From: Rhodophyticola sp017644125
GTDB lineage: Bacteria; Pseudomonadota; Alphaproteobacteria; Rhodobacterales; Rhodobacteraceae
Reading direction: 5' to 3' (one strand)
NCBI RefSeq assembly: GCF_042140125.1
Contig: NZ_CP159473.1
DNA length: 64,000 bases
Shown: positions 43,985 to 52,478 of the stretch, in pieces
Layout of the letters: each line of letters begins with the position of its first letter
Numbering within the stretch: the stretch's first letter is position 1
Program-made: the position numbers and the translations under genes
The notes under the pieces: model-generated
Told to the model about the DNA's origin: nothing
Databases searched by the model: none
The model's input: only the letters and a program-made list of their open reading frames with translations

Positions 43985-44593
43985 CTAGCGTGCAACCACC
44001 CGGCGGATCGTCTTCAGCATCAGGACCGTGTCGAAACACAAGCTGCAGTGGCGCTGATACAGGAGATCGAGCCGCGCTTTCCGGGGGATGCAGGCCCGGG
44101 CATAGACGGCGTCGGTCTGCGCCGACGTTCTGCACCGGGACAGCAGCCGCTCTTCGTGGCGGTGGTAGACCAGTGTCGCAAGCCCGGTGATCCCTGGCCT
44201 GCTTCTGAGCACCCCTGCATAGACATCCGGGAACCTTTCGACATAAAGGCGCAGCGGGGGGCGCGGCCCTACGAAGCTGAGATCGCCCCTGAACACGTTC
44301 CAAAGCTGCGGAAGCTCATCCAGCCGGCGATCGCGGAGCCATTTGCCCGCGGGCGTGATCCGGTCGGACTTGTCACCGCCCGAGACACCGCTATCGGCCC
44401 GGGCGCACGTCATCGTGCGGAGTTTGACAAGCTGGAATGCCCGGTCCGGGCTGCGCATCCGTTCGGAAACATAGAACACGGGCCAGCCCTGAACCCACCA
44501 AAGCCAGACGAGCAGCCCCACAAGGATCGGGGCCAGAACGATTGCCAGAATACTCGCCAGCAGCAGATCGAACGCGCGTTTGTACCAGGTCAC
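43985..44593 (-). CDS. Small monotopic phosphoglycosyl transferase (initiating sugar transferase)
   Basis: A 202-residue bacterial sugar transferase. One N-terminal hydrophobic helix (~8-35), then KLRTMTCARADSG, LDELPQLWNVFRGDLSFVGPRP and RPGITGLATL, the full signature of the PglC/WcaJ core. It transfers a sugar phosphate from a UDP-sugar to undecaprenyl phosphate, starting the repeat unit. The short form without the multi-helix N-terminal domain resembles PglC, which fits the WbpM/PglF-like dehydratase nearby. GTG 44593 overlaps the previous stop (GTGA). Confidence 0.9.
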   Translation of the reverse strand: MTWYKRAFDLLLASILAIVLAPILVGLLVWLWWVQGWPVFYVSERMRSPDRAFQLVKLRTMTCARADSGVSGGDKSDRITPAGKWLRDRRLDELPQLWNVFRGDLSFVGPRPPLRLYVERFPDVYAGVLRSRPGITGLATLVYHRHEERLLSRCRTSAQTDAVYARACIPRKARLDLLYQRHCSLCFDTVLMLKTIRRVVAR

Positions 44594-45441
44594 CGGATCG
44601 CACCGCCCTGTCCGGGGTAGGTGCGCCACTCCGCGATGAGAGAGGCCGGCGTGCCGGTCGCGACCGGCAAGGATACAAGCTTGCCCAGTCTCGTTACATC
44701 GAGGTCCAATCTGGCCAGAGCGTCGGGCGGGGCGGGGCGGATTTCCCACGGGATAGCGGCCGCTTCCAGAAGGTCCGCCATCTCGACCGGACCGGGTGCT
44801 GCAATGTTCAGTGTCGGGGGCAACCGAACGCCGCGCGCACCGGCTTCGATCAGTTCGGCAAGAACCCGGGCGAAGCTGGCCGGGCCGATATAGCTGCGCC
44901 TTGGGCTGCGCCCGTCGGGGAAGTGGTCCAGCGCAACCGGCCCGCTTTCCTGACCGCGCGTGCGCAGAAGCGCATCGGCCCCGGCCACATTGCCGATCCT
45001 GAGACAGGTGACCGCCGGGATCCGGGCGCGGGCCGCCCGCTCCATCCGCAATTTGGCATGCCCGTAATGGGTCGTGGGCCGTGGGAGCGTCGTTTCCCGG
45101 CATGGCGTTTCGGGGCATCCGTACACCGCCGCCGAAGAGGCCAGAAAAACATGCGGGCCGTCCTCGGCAACCGCATTCACGGCCGCCAATGCCAGGCGCG
45201 TATTGTCGGACATCGGTTCGGTTCGGCCAGGTACGACGCCCGCCAGCACCACAACGGCGTCGCGCCCAGATGCGGCCTGCCTCAGGCGTTCAGGCTCTGT
45301 CAGCGGGTCCAGAACCAGCCAGTCGTCGCCCGGCATCGCCCGTCTGGTCTGCCATGTGACATCGAAGCCCGGCCGATCGCGCCACGCCCATCGCAGCATC
45401 TGCCCCAATCGACCTGTTGCTCCAAGGACCAAAACTCGCAC
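44590..45441 (-). CDS. NAD-dependent epimerase/dehydratase family protein (extended SDR)
   Basis: A 283-residue extended SDR with LGATGRLGQML at the N-terminus, Ser motif SSAAVYG and catalytic Y-x-x-x-K as THYGHAKLRME. The family includes WbpV- or UDP-4-keto-6-deoxy-sugar reductases that act after WbpM-type dehydratases and are typically encoded beside an initiating transferase. That role would fit here but is inference. The start is GTG 45441, preceded by GGAAAGG. It overlaps the transferase gene by 4 nt. Confidence 0.82.
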   Translation of the reverse strand: MRVLVLGATGRLGQMLRWAWRDRPGFDVTWQTRRAMPGDDWLVLDPLTEPERLRQAASGRDAVVVLAGVVPGRTEPMSDNTRLALAAVNAVAEDGPHVFLASSAAVYGCPETPCRETTLPRPTTHYGHAKLRMERAARARIPAVTCLRIGNVAGADALLRTRGQESGPVALDHFPDGRSPRRSYIGPASFARVLAELIEAGARGVRLPPTLNIAAPGPVEMADLLEAAAIPWEIRPAPPDALARLDLDVTRLGKLVSLPVATGTPASLIAEWRTYPGQGGAIR

Positions 45442-45496
45442 ATTACTGCCTTTCCGAACGCAAATCGTTGACCGTTCTGGTCACCTGCCTATTGTC

Positions 45497-45528
45497 GTTC
45501 GAAGAGTGTTAAGACGACTTTAACGAAC
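45497..45528. promoter_or_regulatory. Composite dyad in the divergent SDR/Wza-like promoter region
   Basis: GTTCG (45497-45501) pairs with CGAAC (45524-45528), and GTTAA (45508-45512) pairs with TTAAC (45520-45524). The half-site GTTAAGA also occurs at 37470-37476 upstream of the dehydratase gene. Candidate shared operator. Confidence 0.35.
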
Positions 45529-45539
45529 AAGGCGGGCGG

Positions 45540-46661
45540 GTGAGTATGAAGCGCATATCGCGCGTCGGTATTGTTGTTCTGATCTGTCTTGGCCTTGCCG
45601 CCTGTGCGTTGCCGCGCGGGGCGCCGCTGGAACGAGAGATACTTCAAGGCGCCGACGATGACGCGGCGGATTTCGCGGTCTATGCCGTGACGCGCGACTT
45701 CCTGCCAACCCTGGCCGAATGGCCGCTTACGGGTGAACCGCATCGGCAATGGATCGCCGCCAGCGCCGGGTCCCGCGGGCAAGTGATTGCCGCAGGCGAC
45801 GCGCTGGATCTCACGATCTGGGACAGCAACGAAAACTCGCTTCTGAGTACGGACGAGCAGCGCGCGGTCCCGCTGACGAATCTCCGGGTCGCGCCGAACG
45901 GGACGATCTTCGTGCCTTATGTGGGCAGCACGCAGGTGGCAGGCATGTCTCCCGAAGTTGCGCGGGAGAGCATTCAGGAGGCGCTGGAAGCGATCGTGCC
46001 TTCAGCGCAGGTGCAGTTGAGCCTGTCCGAGGGGCGCGGCAATTCGGTCGATCTCGTGGGCGGCGTGAATGCGCCCGGATCATATCCGCTGCCGGACCGG
46101 TCGTTCACCGTTCTCGGCCTGATCGCGCAGGGCGGTGGGGTTCAGCCCGCGCTTGCCAATCCGCAGATCCGGCTGGTCCGCGCCGGCCGGATCTACGCTA
46201 CATCCATCAATCGTCTTTACAGCGAACCGCGACTGGATACGCGCCTGCGCGGCGGCGATCAGATTATCGTCGAAGAGGACAGGCGGTACTTCCTGTCGCT
46301 TGGTGCAGCCGGGCTTCAGGCGCAGCATCGCTTCCCGCAGGATGTCGTGACGGCGCTGGATGCCATGGCCATTATCGGCGGGGTTTCGGCCGCCCGCGCC
46401 GATCCTCAGGGTGTGCTGATCCTACGGGAATACCCCGTGTCTGCGTTGCAGGCGGGCACCCGCGGGCCAAGACAGCAGCGGGTGGTGTTCACTCTCGATC
46501 TGACCACATCGGATGGGCTGTTCAGCGCCCGCAACTTCCGCATCGCGCCCGGCGATCTGGTTTTGGCCACCGAAAGCCCGGTGACGGCGGCGCAGACCAT
46601 ATTCGGCCTGTTCGGCTCGATTGTCGGGCTGGGAAATCAGGCGGCGAACATCTCGGACTAG
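45540..46661 (+). CDS. Polysaccharide export lipoprotein (Wza-like)
   Basis: A 373-residue outer-membrane export lipoprotein. Signal peptide and lipobox LAAC (Cys22), a Poly_export domain (GDALDLTIWDSNENS, NGTIFVPYVGSTQVAG) and SLBB-like repeats (VDLVGGVNAPGSYPLPDRS). The family oligomerises into the channel through which capsule or exopolysaccharide leaves. The start is GTG 45540, seven bases after AAGG; ATG 45546 is also possible. No Wzc/Wzb partner is seen in the window. It is convergent with the GT4 gene. Confidence 0.9.
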   Translation: MSMKRISRVGIVVLICLGLAACALPRGAPLEREILQGADDDAADFAVYAVTRDFLPTLAEWPLTGEPHRQWIAASAGSRGQVIAAGDALDLTIWDSNENSLLSTDEQRAVPLTNLRVAPNGTIFVPYVGSTQVAGMSPEVARESIQEALEAIVPSAQVQLSLSEGRGNSVDLVGGVNAPGSYPLPDRSFTVLGLIAQGGGVQPALANPQIRLVRAGRIYATSINRLYSEPRLDTRLRGGDQIIVEEDRRYFLSLGAAGLQAQHRFPQDVVTALDAMAIIGGVSAARADPQGVLILREYPVSALQAGTRGPRQQRVVFTLDLTTSDGLFSARNFRIAPGDLVLATESPVTAAQTIFGLFGSIVGLGNQAANISD

Positions 46662-46670
46662 GCAGAGGCG

Positions 46671-47921
46671 TCAGCCCGGCAGCCTGATCTGTTTGACCTT
46701 GGGAACCAGACGGTTCATCTGGTCCAGATGCACAGGCAAGGTGCGGCTGAGGAAATCATATTTTCCAAGGACATGCGCCCGCGCCGCAGGCCCCAGATGT
46801 GCATGGTCGCCGGGGTGTTCCAGAACGTCTATCACCTGCCCGGCGAGGGCCGCGGGATCGAAGAAATCGACCAGAAGACCGGTTTCGCCATGGGTCATCA
46901 CCTCCCGCACCGGCGCGGTGTCGGAGGCCACGATCGTGGCTTCCATCGCCATGCATTCCAGCACTGACCAGGACAGAACGAAAGGGACCGTCAGATAGAT
47001 ATGGCACCGGCTGATCTGGATGATCTTCTGAAAATCTTCGTAAGGCACGCGACCCAGAAAATGAACGCGGTCCCAATCCACCCGGTCGCCGATCTCGCGT
47101 TCCATTTCGGCGCGATAGCCGCCCTGAAGACTGCTTTTCTTGCCATAGGAGGTCTCGCTCCCGCCAATGATCAGCACACGGGCCTTGGGCCGGGCAGCGA
47201 GAATATCGGGCAGGGCGCGCATGAAGACGTGGAACCCACGGGTCGGTTCCATATTACGGGCCATGTAGGTGAAGATCTCGTCCTCGCGAGTGACATTGCG
47301 CTTCAGCCGGCCAAGGCGAACCTCCGCCTGGGGGTTCGGGCCCAACAGATCGGCGCGGATACCGTCATGGCAGCAATAGAGCTTCGGGTGAAAACTTTCC
47401 GGGAATGTCTCCATCTGCCACCGCGTCGGGGAATGGCCCAGATCCACGGTTTCGATATTGGCGAAGTTCACCGCGTTGCGCGCGTGCATCAAAAAAGGCG
47501 TGTCTGGTGAGGCGGGAAACTCGGGGTCGAACCCGACGGACCCGCCTTTGGCGAGGTAGAAATACTCGAAAAACCCGATTATCGGCACATCCGGCCAGAA
47601 CTGTTTCAGGAACGTCAGTTCGCCCCAGCCCACATGCCCCAGCACCAGATCGGGGACAAACCCTTCGGCTTCCAGCTTCCGGCACGCGCGGACCACGCCA
47701 AAGCCCGCGCCGCAACACTCCTCCCAGTACTTTGACAGCGCATAAGCCTCGTCCGACGGGCGATGATGGGGCGTGTAGCCGTAAACTGCCATGCCCGGGA
47801 TTTTCGGGGGTGTCTTGCTTTGCGTCAGCGCGACCATCTGGTGCCCGCCCTGCGCGATCAGCCAGTTGACCAGCTGCCGGTACTGGCCCGGGAAGTTCTG
47901 ATGCACAAAGAGGATTTTCAT
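46671..47921 (-). CDS. Glycosyltransferase, GT4-like
   Basis: A 416-residue GT-B glycosyltransferase. The N-terminal domain begins MKILFVHQNFPGQYRQL. The C-terminal domain (from ~200) has TYMARNMEPTRGFHVFM, the nucleotide-sugar-binding VPYEDFQKIIQISRCHIYLT and SWSVLECMAMEATIVASD (an E-x7-E-like pattern). Donor and acceptor are unknown; rhamnose is possible because the gene follows the four rml genes on the same strand. The only clear glycosyltransferase of the locus within this window. Confidence 0.88.
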   Translation of the reverse strand: MKILFVHQNFPGQYRQLVNWLIAQGGHQMVALTQSKTPPKIPGMAVYGYTPHHRPSDEAYALSKYWEECCGAGFGVVRACRKLEAEGFVPDLVLGHVGWGELTFLKQFWPDVPIIGFFEYFYLAKGGSVGFDPEFPASPDTPFLMHARNAVNFANIETVDLGHSPTRWQMETFPESFHPKLYCCHDGIRADLLGPNPQAEVRLGRLKRNVTREDEIFTYMARNMEPTRGFHVFMRALPDILAARPKARVLIIGGSETSYGKKSSLQGGYRAEMEREIGDRVDWDRVHFLGRVPYEDFQKIIQISRCHIYLTVPFVLSWSVLECMAMEATIVASDTAPVREVMTHGETGLLVDFFDPAALAGQVIDVLEHPGDHAHLGPAARAHVLGKYDFLSRTLPVHLDQMNRLVPKVKQIRLPG

Positions 47922-47987
47922 TGCAATCGAAGCCTTTGGAACAACCTCAACGCCACCCTTTCCGGTATCATGCGCCACCGCAACCCG

Positions 47988-48866
47988 CTAGCGGGACGCG
48001 GCCGCGACAAGATCGGAGAGGTAGCGGCCATAGTCGTTCTTGCCGAACAGACTTGCGCGGGCGGCAAGCTCATCGAGGGTGATCCAGCCCTGTTCGAAGG
48101 CGATCTCTTCGGGGCAGCCGACCTGAAGGCCCTGCCGGGTCTCCAGCGTGCGGACGAAATTGCCTGCGTCCAGCAGGCTGCCATGGGTGCCTGTGTCGAG
48201 CCATGCATAGCCGCGCCCCATGAGTTGGACATCCAGCGCGCCGTCATCGAGATAGCTTTGCAGCAGATCGGTGATTTCCAGTTCACCCCGGGGGGAGGGG
48301 GCCTGCGCCCGCGCCCGTTCCGGTGCGCTTCCGTCCAGAAAGTACAGACCCGTGACCGCGTAGTTGGACGCGGGCCTGGCCGGTTTCTCGACAATCTCCC
48401 GGGCCCGCCCTTCAGCCGTGAAGCTGACAACGCCATACCGTTCAGGGTCGGAGACGTGATAGCCGAACACGGTGCCGCCCAGATACGAGGCATCCGCCAT
48501 CAGGTCGGGCAGGCCATGGCCGAAAAACAGGTTGTCGCCAAGGATCATCGCGGAGGGATTACCGCCCAGAAAGGTCTCTGCCAGAAGATAGGCCTGCGCC
48601 AGACCATCGGGGGAGGGTTGCGTGATGAAGCTGATATCGAGGCCCCATTGACCGCCGTCGCCCATCAGGGCCTGAAACTGGGCCTGGTCCTGCGGCGTGG
48701 TGATGATCGCGATCTCGCGGATGCCCGCCAGCATCAGGACACTGAGCGGGTAGTAGATCATCGGTTTATCGTAAACCGGCAGCAACTGCTTCGACACGCC
48801 CATGGTGATCGGGTAAAGCCGCGTCCCGGATCCGCCCGCCAGAATGATGCCTTTGCGATCCGTCAT
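47988..48866 (-). CDS. rmlA: Glucose-1-phosphate thymidylyltransferase
   Basis: A 292-residue nucleotidyltransferase that makes dTDP-glucose, the first step toward dTDP-L-rhamnose. It has the signature LAGGSGTRLYPITMGVSKQLLPVYDKPMI (residues ~9-37) and ILGDNLFFGHGL. It overlaps rmlD by 4 nt. In transcription order the genes are rmlC, rmlB, rmlD, rmlA, each start overlapping the previous stop, so a complete translationally coupled rhamnose operon is present. Confidence 0.96.
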   Translation of the reverse strand: MTDRKGIILAGGSGTRLYPITMGVSKQLLPVYDKPMIYYPLSVLMLAGIREIAIITTPQDQAQFQALMGDGGQWGLDISFITQPSPDGLAQAYLLAETFLGGNPSAMILGDNLFFGHGLPDLMADASYLGGTVFGYHVSDPERYGVVSFTAEGRAREIVEKPARPASNYAVTGLYFLDGSAPERARAQAPSPRGELEITDLLQSYLDDGALDVQLMGRGYAWLDTGTHGSLLDAGNFVRTLETRQGLQVGCPEEIAFEQGWITLDELAARASLFGKNDYGRYLSDLVAAASR

Positions 48867-49717
48867 GTGCGGGGCCTTTCACCGGAAGAGAGATAGGCCG
48901 TCAGATGCGCCCGCCAGTCGGGGCGCTGAAGGCCAAAGATGGTCGCCGTCCGGGTGCAGTCCAGGCGCGAATTCAAAGGCCGCCGGGCCGGTGTCGGATA
49001 GGCTGTCGTGGGTATGTCCTCCACATCGCAATCAAGCCCCGCGACATCGAAGATCGACCTCGCGAAATCGGCCCAGCTCACATCCGGGGCTCCTGCAAAA
49101 TGATAGGTGCCGCCGTCGTCTGGCGAGAGGCCGAGATGCCGCCCGACGGACAGGCAGGCATGGGCCAGCGCATCGGCCGGGGTAGGCCCGCCGATCTGGT
49201 CGGCGACGATTGCAAGCCGGTCACGGCTGGCCCCAAGCCGCAGCATGGTGGTCACGAAGTTCTTTCCGTGCCCATCAAATACCCAGGAGGTGCGCAGGAT
49301 CGCATGGATCCCTCCCGTCGCACGAATTGCTGTTTCGCCCGCCAGTTTGCTTCGCCCATAGGCTCCGAGTGGCCCGACCGATGCATCGGGCGCCCGTGCC
49401 GTCTGCCCGGCACCGTCGAAGACATAATCGGTCGAGATGTGAACAAAGGGGATATTCATCGTCGCGCAGGCGCGCGCCATCGCCTCGGGAGCATCGGCAT
49501 TGATCCGATGGGCGAGCGCCTCGCGCTCCTCGGCGCCGTCCACATCGGTGAAAGCGGCCGCGTTGATCACCAGATCGGGCTTCGCATCCTCGATGGCCCT
49601 GGCGCAGATATCCGGTCGGCTAAGGTCAGCCTTGTTGCGATCGAGGGCCAGGACCTCCGGCAGGCCTGCCAGAACCCCGCCAACCTGGCCGGATGCACCG
49701 AAGACCAGAACCTTCAT
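48863..49717 (-). CDS. rmlD: dTDP-4-dehydrorhamnose reductase
   Basis: A 284-residue SDR that reduces dTDP-4-keto-rhamnose to dTDP-L-rhamnose, the last pathway step. N-terminal VFGASGQVGGVL, NAAAFTDVDGAEE, HISTDYVFDGAG and the catalytic Y-x-x-x-K as YGRSKLAGE are visible. ATG 49717 was chosen at MKVLVFGASG; an in-frame extension of 18 residues reads into rmlB and is unlikely. Overlaps rmlA and rmlB by 4 nt each. Confidence 0.95.
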   Translation of the reverse strand: MKVLVFGASGQVGGVLAGLPEVLALDRNKADLSRPDICARAIEDAKPDLVINAAAFTDVDGAEEREALAHRINADAPEAMARACATMNIPFVHISTDYVFDGAGQTARAPDASVGPLGAYGRSKLAGETAIRATGGIHAILRTSWVFDGHGKNFVTTMLRLGASRDRLAIVADQIGGPTPADALAHACLSVGRHLGLSPDDGGTYHFAGAPDVSWADFARSIFDVAGLDCDVEDIPTTAYPTPARRPLNSRLDCTRTATIFGLQRPDWRAHLTAYLSSGERPRT

Positions 49718-50754
49718 GGCAAGATCCCGAGCCGGTCGCCGATCCCGTCCCGGGATTGCAGGGCGCGCCACCAGTCCTCATTTACCAGATACCAGTCCAC
49801 GGTGCGCTCCAGCCCCTCCTGCAAGGACAGGCTGGGCCGCCAGCCGAGTTCTTCGCGGATGCGCTTGGGGTCGATCGCGTAGCGCTGATCATGCCCCGGG
49901 CGATCCGTGACAAAGCTGATCTGATCGGCATAGGAGCGGGTCTTGGGGCGTTTGCGGTCGAGGATTCTGCAAAGCGTCTCGACCAGATCGATATTGCGCG
50001 CCTCGGCCTCGCCCCCGATCGCGTAGCTGCGTCCGATCCGGCCCTTCTGGAGCACCGTCATCAAGGCCTCTGCATGATCTTCGACATAGAGCCAATCCCG
50101 CACGTTAGAGCCTGTTCCGTAGACGGGAATGGTCTCTCCCGCCAAGGCTTTCAGGATCACCACGGGGATCAGCTTTTCGGGGAAGTGAAATGGCCCGTAA
50201 TTGTTGGAACAGTTGCTGAGCACGACCGGCAGATCATAGGTCTCATACCACGCGCGCACCAGATGATCGGCACCGGCCTTGGAGGCAGCATAGGGACTGT
50301 TCGGGGCATAGGGGCTCTCTTCGGAAAACCGGCCGGTCTCCCCCAGACTGCCGAACACCTCGTCGGTGGAAACGTGATGGAACCGGAACGTCTCGGGCCG
50401 GCCCTGTTCCACCCAAAACCTGCGCGCGGCCTCCAACAGGGTCGCGGTCCCGCGCAGATTGGTGTCGACAAAGGCCAGTGGCCCGTCGATGGAGCGGTCC
50501 ACATGACTTTCGGCGGCAAGATGCATGATCGCGTCCGGCCGGTGGGCACTCAGCACGCGGTTCATCGCCGCTGCGTCGCGGATATCGGCCTGTTCAAAGG
50601 TGTAAAGCGGGCTGTCGGCAACCATGGCGACGTTTTCCAGACAGGCCGCATAGGTCAGCGCATCGACATTCACCACATCGTGGCCGCGGGCGACTGCCAG
50701 CCGCACCACGGCAGAGCCGATAAACCCGGCGCCGCCGGTTACCATCAGCTTCAT
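49714..50754 (-). CDS. rmlB: dTDP-glucose 4,6-dehydratase
   Basis: A 346-residue extended SDR that converts dTDP-glucose to dTDP-4-keto-6-deoxyglucose. NAD-binding TGGAGFIGSAVVRLA, HLAAESHVDRSIDGP, HVSTDEVFGSLG and the catalytic YAASKAGADHLVRA are diagnostic, as is the NNYGPFHFPEKLIP segment. ATG 50754 begins MKLMVTGGAGF and overlaps the rmlC stop by 4 nt. Confidence 0.96.
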   Translation of the reverse strand: MKLMVTGGAGFIGSAVVRLAVARGHDVVNVDALTYAACLENVAMVADSPLYTFEQADIRDAAAMNRVLSAHRPDAIMHLAAESHVDRSIDGPLAFVDTNLRGTATLLEAARRFWVEQGRPETFRFHHVSTDEVFGSLGETGRFSEESPYAPNSPYAASKAGADHLVRAWYETYDLPVVLSNCSNNYGPFHFPEKLIPVVILKALAGETIPVYGTGSNVRDWLYVEDHAEALMTVLQKGRIGRSYAIGGEAEARNIDLVETLCRILDRKRPKTRSYADQISFVTDRPGHDQRYAIDPKRIREELGWRPSLSLQEGLERTVDWYLVNEDWWRALQSRDGIGDRLGILP

Positions 50755-51323
50755 GAGACGTCTCCCACCCAAGGGACGCCTGAGTCGAACGCTGCGAACC
50801 GGCCAGCCTTTTCGTCTTTCGCCGACAGGACGGGAGATGTATCGCCAAGGCCCCAGTCGATCGCGAGATCGGGGTCGTCAAACCGCACACTGGCCTCGCA
50901 GTCGGGCGCATAGAAGTCGCTGCATTTGTAGATCAGCTCACTATGCGGGGCGCGGGTGACAAAGCCGTGCAGGAATCCACCGGGGATCAGAAGCTGGCGC
51001 CCGTTTTCGGCACTCAACTCGACACCGAACCATTGCCCGCGGGTGGGCGAGCCTGTCCTTGCATCCACGGCCACATCGAACACGCATCCGCGGCCACAGC
51101 GCACCAGCTTGGTCTGCACATGGGGCGGGGTCTGCGCATGGAGGCCGCGGATTGTTCCGACCGCTTCGGACATTGAGTGATTGTCCTGCACAAACTCCGT
51201 CTCTATCCCGTGGCTTGCAAGCGTCCTGCGGTTCCAGCTTTCGCTGAAATACCCCCGCTCATCGGAAAAGCGGCGCGGTGTCAGGATCAGCAAACCGGCC
51301 AGCGGTGTCGTTTCTATGTTCAT
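50751..51323 (-). CDS. rmlC: dTDP-4-dehydrorhamnose 3,5-epimerase
   Basis: A 190-residue cupin epimerase, first gene of the rhamnose operon. It has the typical start MNIETTPLAGLLILTPRRFSDERGYF in spirit (RFSDERGYFSESWN), the catalytic His region RGLHAQTPPHVQTKLVR, and FLHGFVTRAPHSELIYKCSDFY. It inverts C3 and C5 of dTDP-4-keto-6-deoxyglucose. The promoter should lie in the 141-bp gap shared with hslO. Confidence 0.94.
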   Translation of the reverse strand: MNIETTPLAGLLILTPRRFSDERGYFSESWNRRTLASHGIETEFVQDNHSMSEAVGTIRGLHAQTPPHVQTKLVRCGRGCVFDVAVDARTGSPTRGQWFGVELSAENGRQLLIPGGFLHGFVTRAPHSELIYKCSDFYAPDCEASVRFDDPDLAIDWGLGDTSPVLSAKDEKAGRFAAFDSGVPWVGDVS

Positions 51324-51363
51324 TCCGGCGTCCCTGACCAAAAGGCTCACGATCCGCTCGATA

Positions 51364-51401
51364 CCAAGGGAACCGGGGCAAGTCACCCCGAAACCCCTTG
51401 G
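51364..51401. promoter_or_regulatory. Nested inverted repeat in rmlC/hslO divergent region
   Basis: CCAAGGG (51364-51370) pairs with CCCTTGG (51395-51401), and inside it CGGGG (51374-51378) pairs with CCCCG (51386-51390). The right arm overlaps the proposed -35 of hslO. Candidate operator or leader structure. Confidence 0.4.
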
Positions 51402-51425
51402 GATTGGAGTTGCCGCGCCTATATG
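51398..51425 (+). promoter_or_regulatory. Putative hslO promoter
   Basis: TTGGGA (51398-51403) and TATATG (51420-51425) are 16 bp apart, 40 bp upstream of the start. The sequence CTTG ... CCTATAT is also compatible with a sigma32-type promoter, which would suit a heat-shock gene, but this cannot be decided here. Confidence 0.35.
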
Positions 51426-51431
51426 GGCGCG
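51414..51431. promoter_or_regulatory. 18-bp dyad centred on the proposed hslO -10 box
   Basis: CGCGCC-TATATG-GGCGCG: 6-bp perfect arms flank the hexamer TATATG. Protein binding here would block the -10 element. Confidence 0.35.
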
Positions 51432-51464
51432 ATATGCCAGCCCAATGGGGCACAAGGAAACCCA

Positions 51465-52478
51465 ATGACATTGACTGCAAAAATCGCGTGGGACGATACC
51501 GTCCTCCCGTTCCAGCTTGATCGCTCCGATATCAGGGGCCGCGTGGCACGTCTGGACGGAACGCTGGACAATATCCTGTCGCAGCACAGTTACCCGGCGG
51601 GCGTGGAGGCGATGGTGGCCGAAATGGCGCTTCTGACCGCTCTGGTCGGGCAGACCATCAAGCTGCGCTGGAAACTGTCGCTGCAAGTGCGCGGTGACGG
51701 ACCCTTGCGCCTGATTGCGACGGATTTCTTCGCGCCCGCCGAGGATGGCGCGCCGGCACAGATCCGCGCCTATGCAAGTTATGACAAGGATGGCTTCGAC
51801 GATGCCGCCGATCCGTTTGCCCAGATCGGCAAGGGGTACTTCGCGATCCTGATCGATCAGGGTGCGGGCAATGCGCCCTATCAGGGGATCACACCGATCG
51901 CGGGGGGTGCCCTGACCGCCTGCGCAGAGGCCTATTTTGCCCAGTCCGAGCAGTTGCCGACACGGTTCGCGCTCAGCTATGGCCGTTCGCAGGAGCCGGG
52001 CGAGGGCGTGCATTGGCGCGCCGGCGGCGTGATGTTGCAGCACATGCCCAAGGCGTCTCCGCATGCGACGGGCGAGGGCGGCTCCGGCGAAGAAGGATTG
52101 CTCTCGGCCGAGGATATTCTGGACGCCGATGAAGGGGAAAACTGGAACCGCGCCAATACGCTTCTGGATACGGTGGAAGATCTGGAACTGATTGGTCCGC
52201 GCGTCGCCCCGACCGATCTTCTGGTACGTCTCTTTCATGAGGAAAGCCCCAGGGTTTTCGACGCGCAGGCTGTCCAGTTCGGGTGTACCTGCTCGCCGGC
52301 GAAGGTGCGGCAAAGCCTGTCGATCTATTCGGCCAAGGACATCTCTCACATGACGACCGAAAGCGGGATCGTCACCGCCGACTGCCAGTTTTGCGGCGCG
52401 CATTACGAATTCGACCCCCTGACACTGGGGTTCGAGGCGGCAAGACCCGTGGATGATGGCGATGGGCCGGCCAGTTGA
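51465..52478 (+). CDS. hslO: Redox-regulated chaperone Hsp33
   Basis: A 337-residue Hsp33, a holdase activated by oxidation and unfolding. The C-terminal zinc/redox centre is present as C-x-C (FGCTCSP) and C-x-x-C (DCQFCGAHY), and the N-terminal domain has GTLDNILSQHSYP and MALLTALVGQTIKLRWKLSLQ pieces. ATG 51465 follows AAGGAAACCC. It is somewhat longer than the E. coli protein (~292 aa) because of a middle insertion around the EGGSGEEG segment, common in alphaproteobacteria. The NUDIX gene starts within its last 26 bp. Confidence 0.95.
   Translation: MTLTAKIAWDDTVLPFQLDRSDIRGRVARLDGTLDNILSQHSYPAGVEAMVAEMALLTALVGQTIKLRWKLSLQVRGDGPLRLIATDFFAPAEDGAPAQIRAYASYDKDGFDDAADPFAQIGKGYFAILIDQGAGNAPYQGITPIAGGALTACAEAYFAQSEQLPTRFALSYGRSQEPGEGVHWRAGGVMLQHMPKASPHATGEGGSGEEGLLSAEDILDADEGENWNRANTLLDTVEDLELIGPRVAPTDLLVRLFHEESPRVFDAQAVQFGCTCSPAKVRQSLSIYSAKDISHMTTESGIVTADCQFCGAHYEFDPLTLGFEAARPVDDGDGPAS

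Noticed and set aside
47984..47995. Perfect 12-bp palindrome CCCGCTAGCGGG at the rmlA stop
   Set aside because: No loop and no T tract, and it overlaps coding sequence; too short to call a terminator or site.
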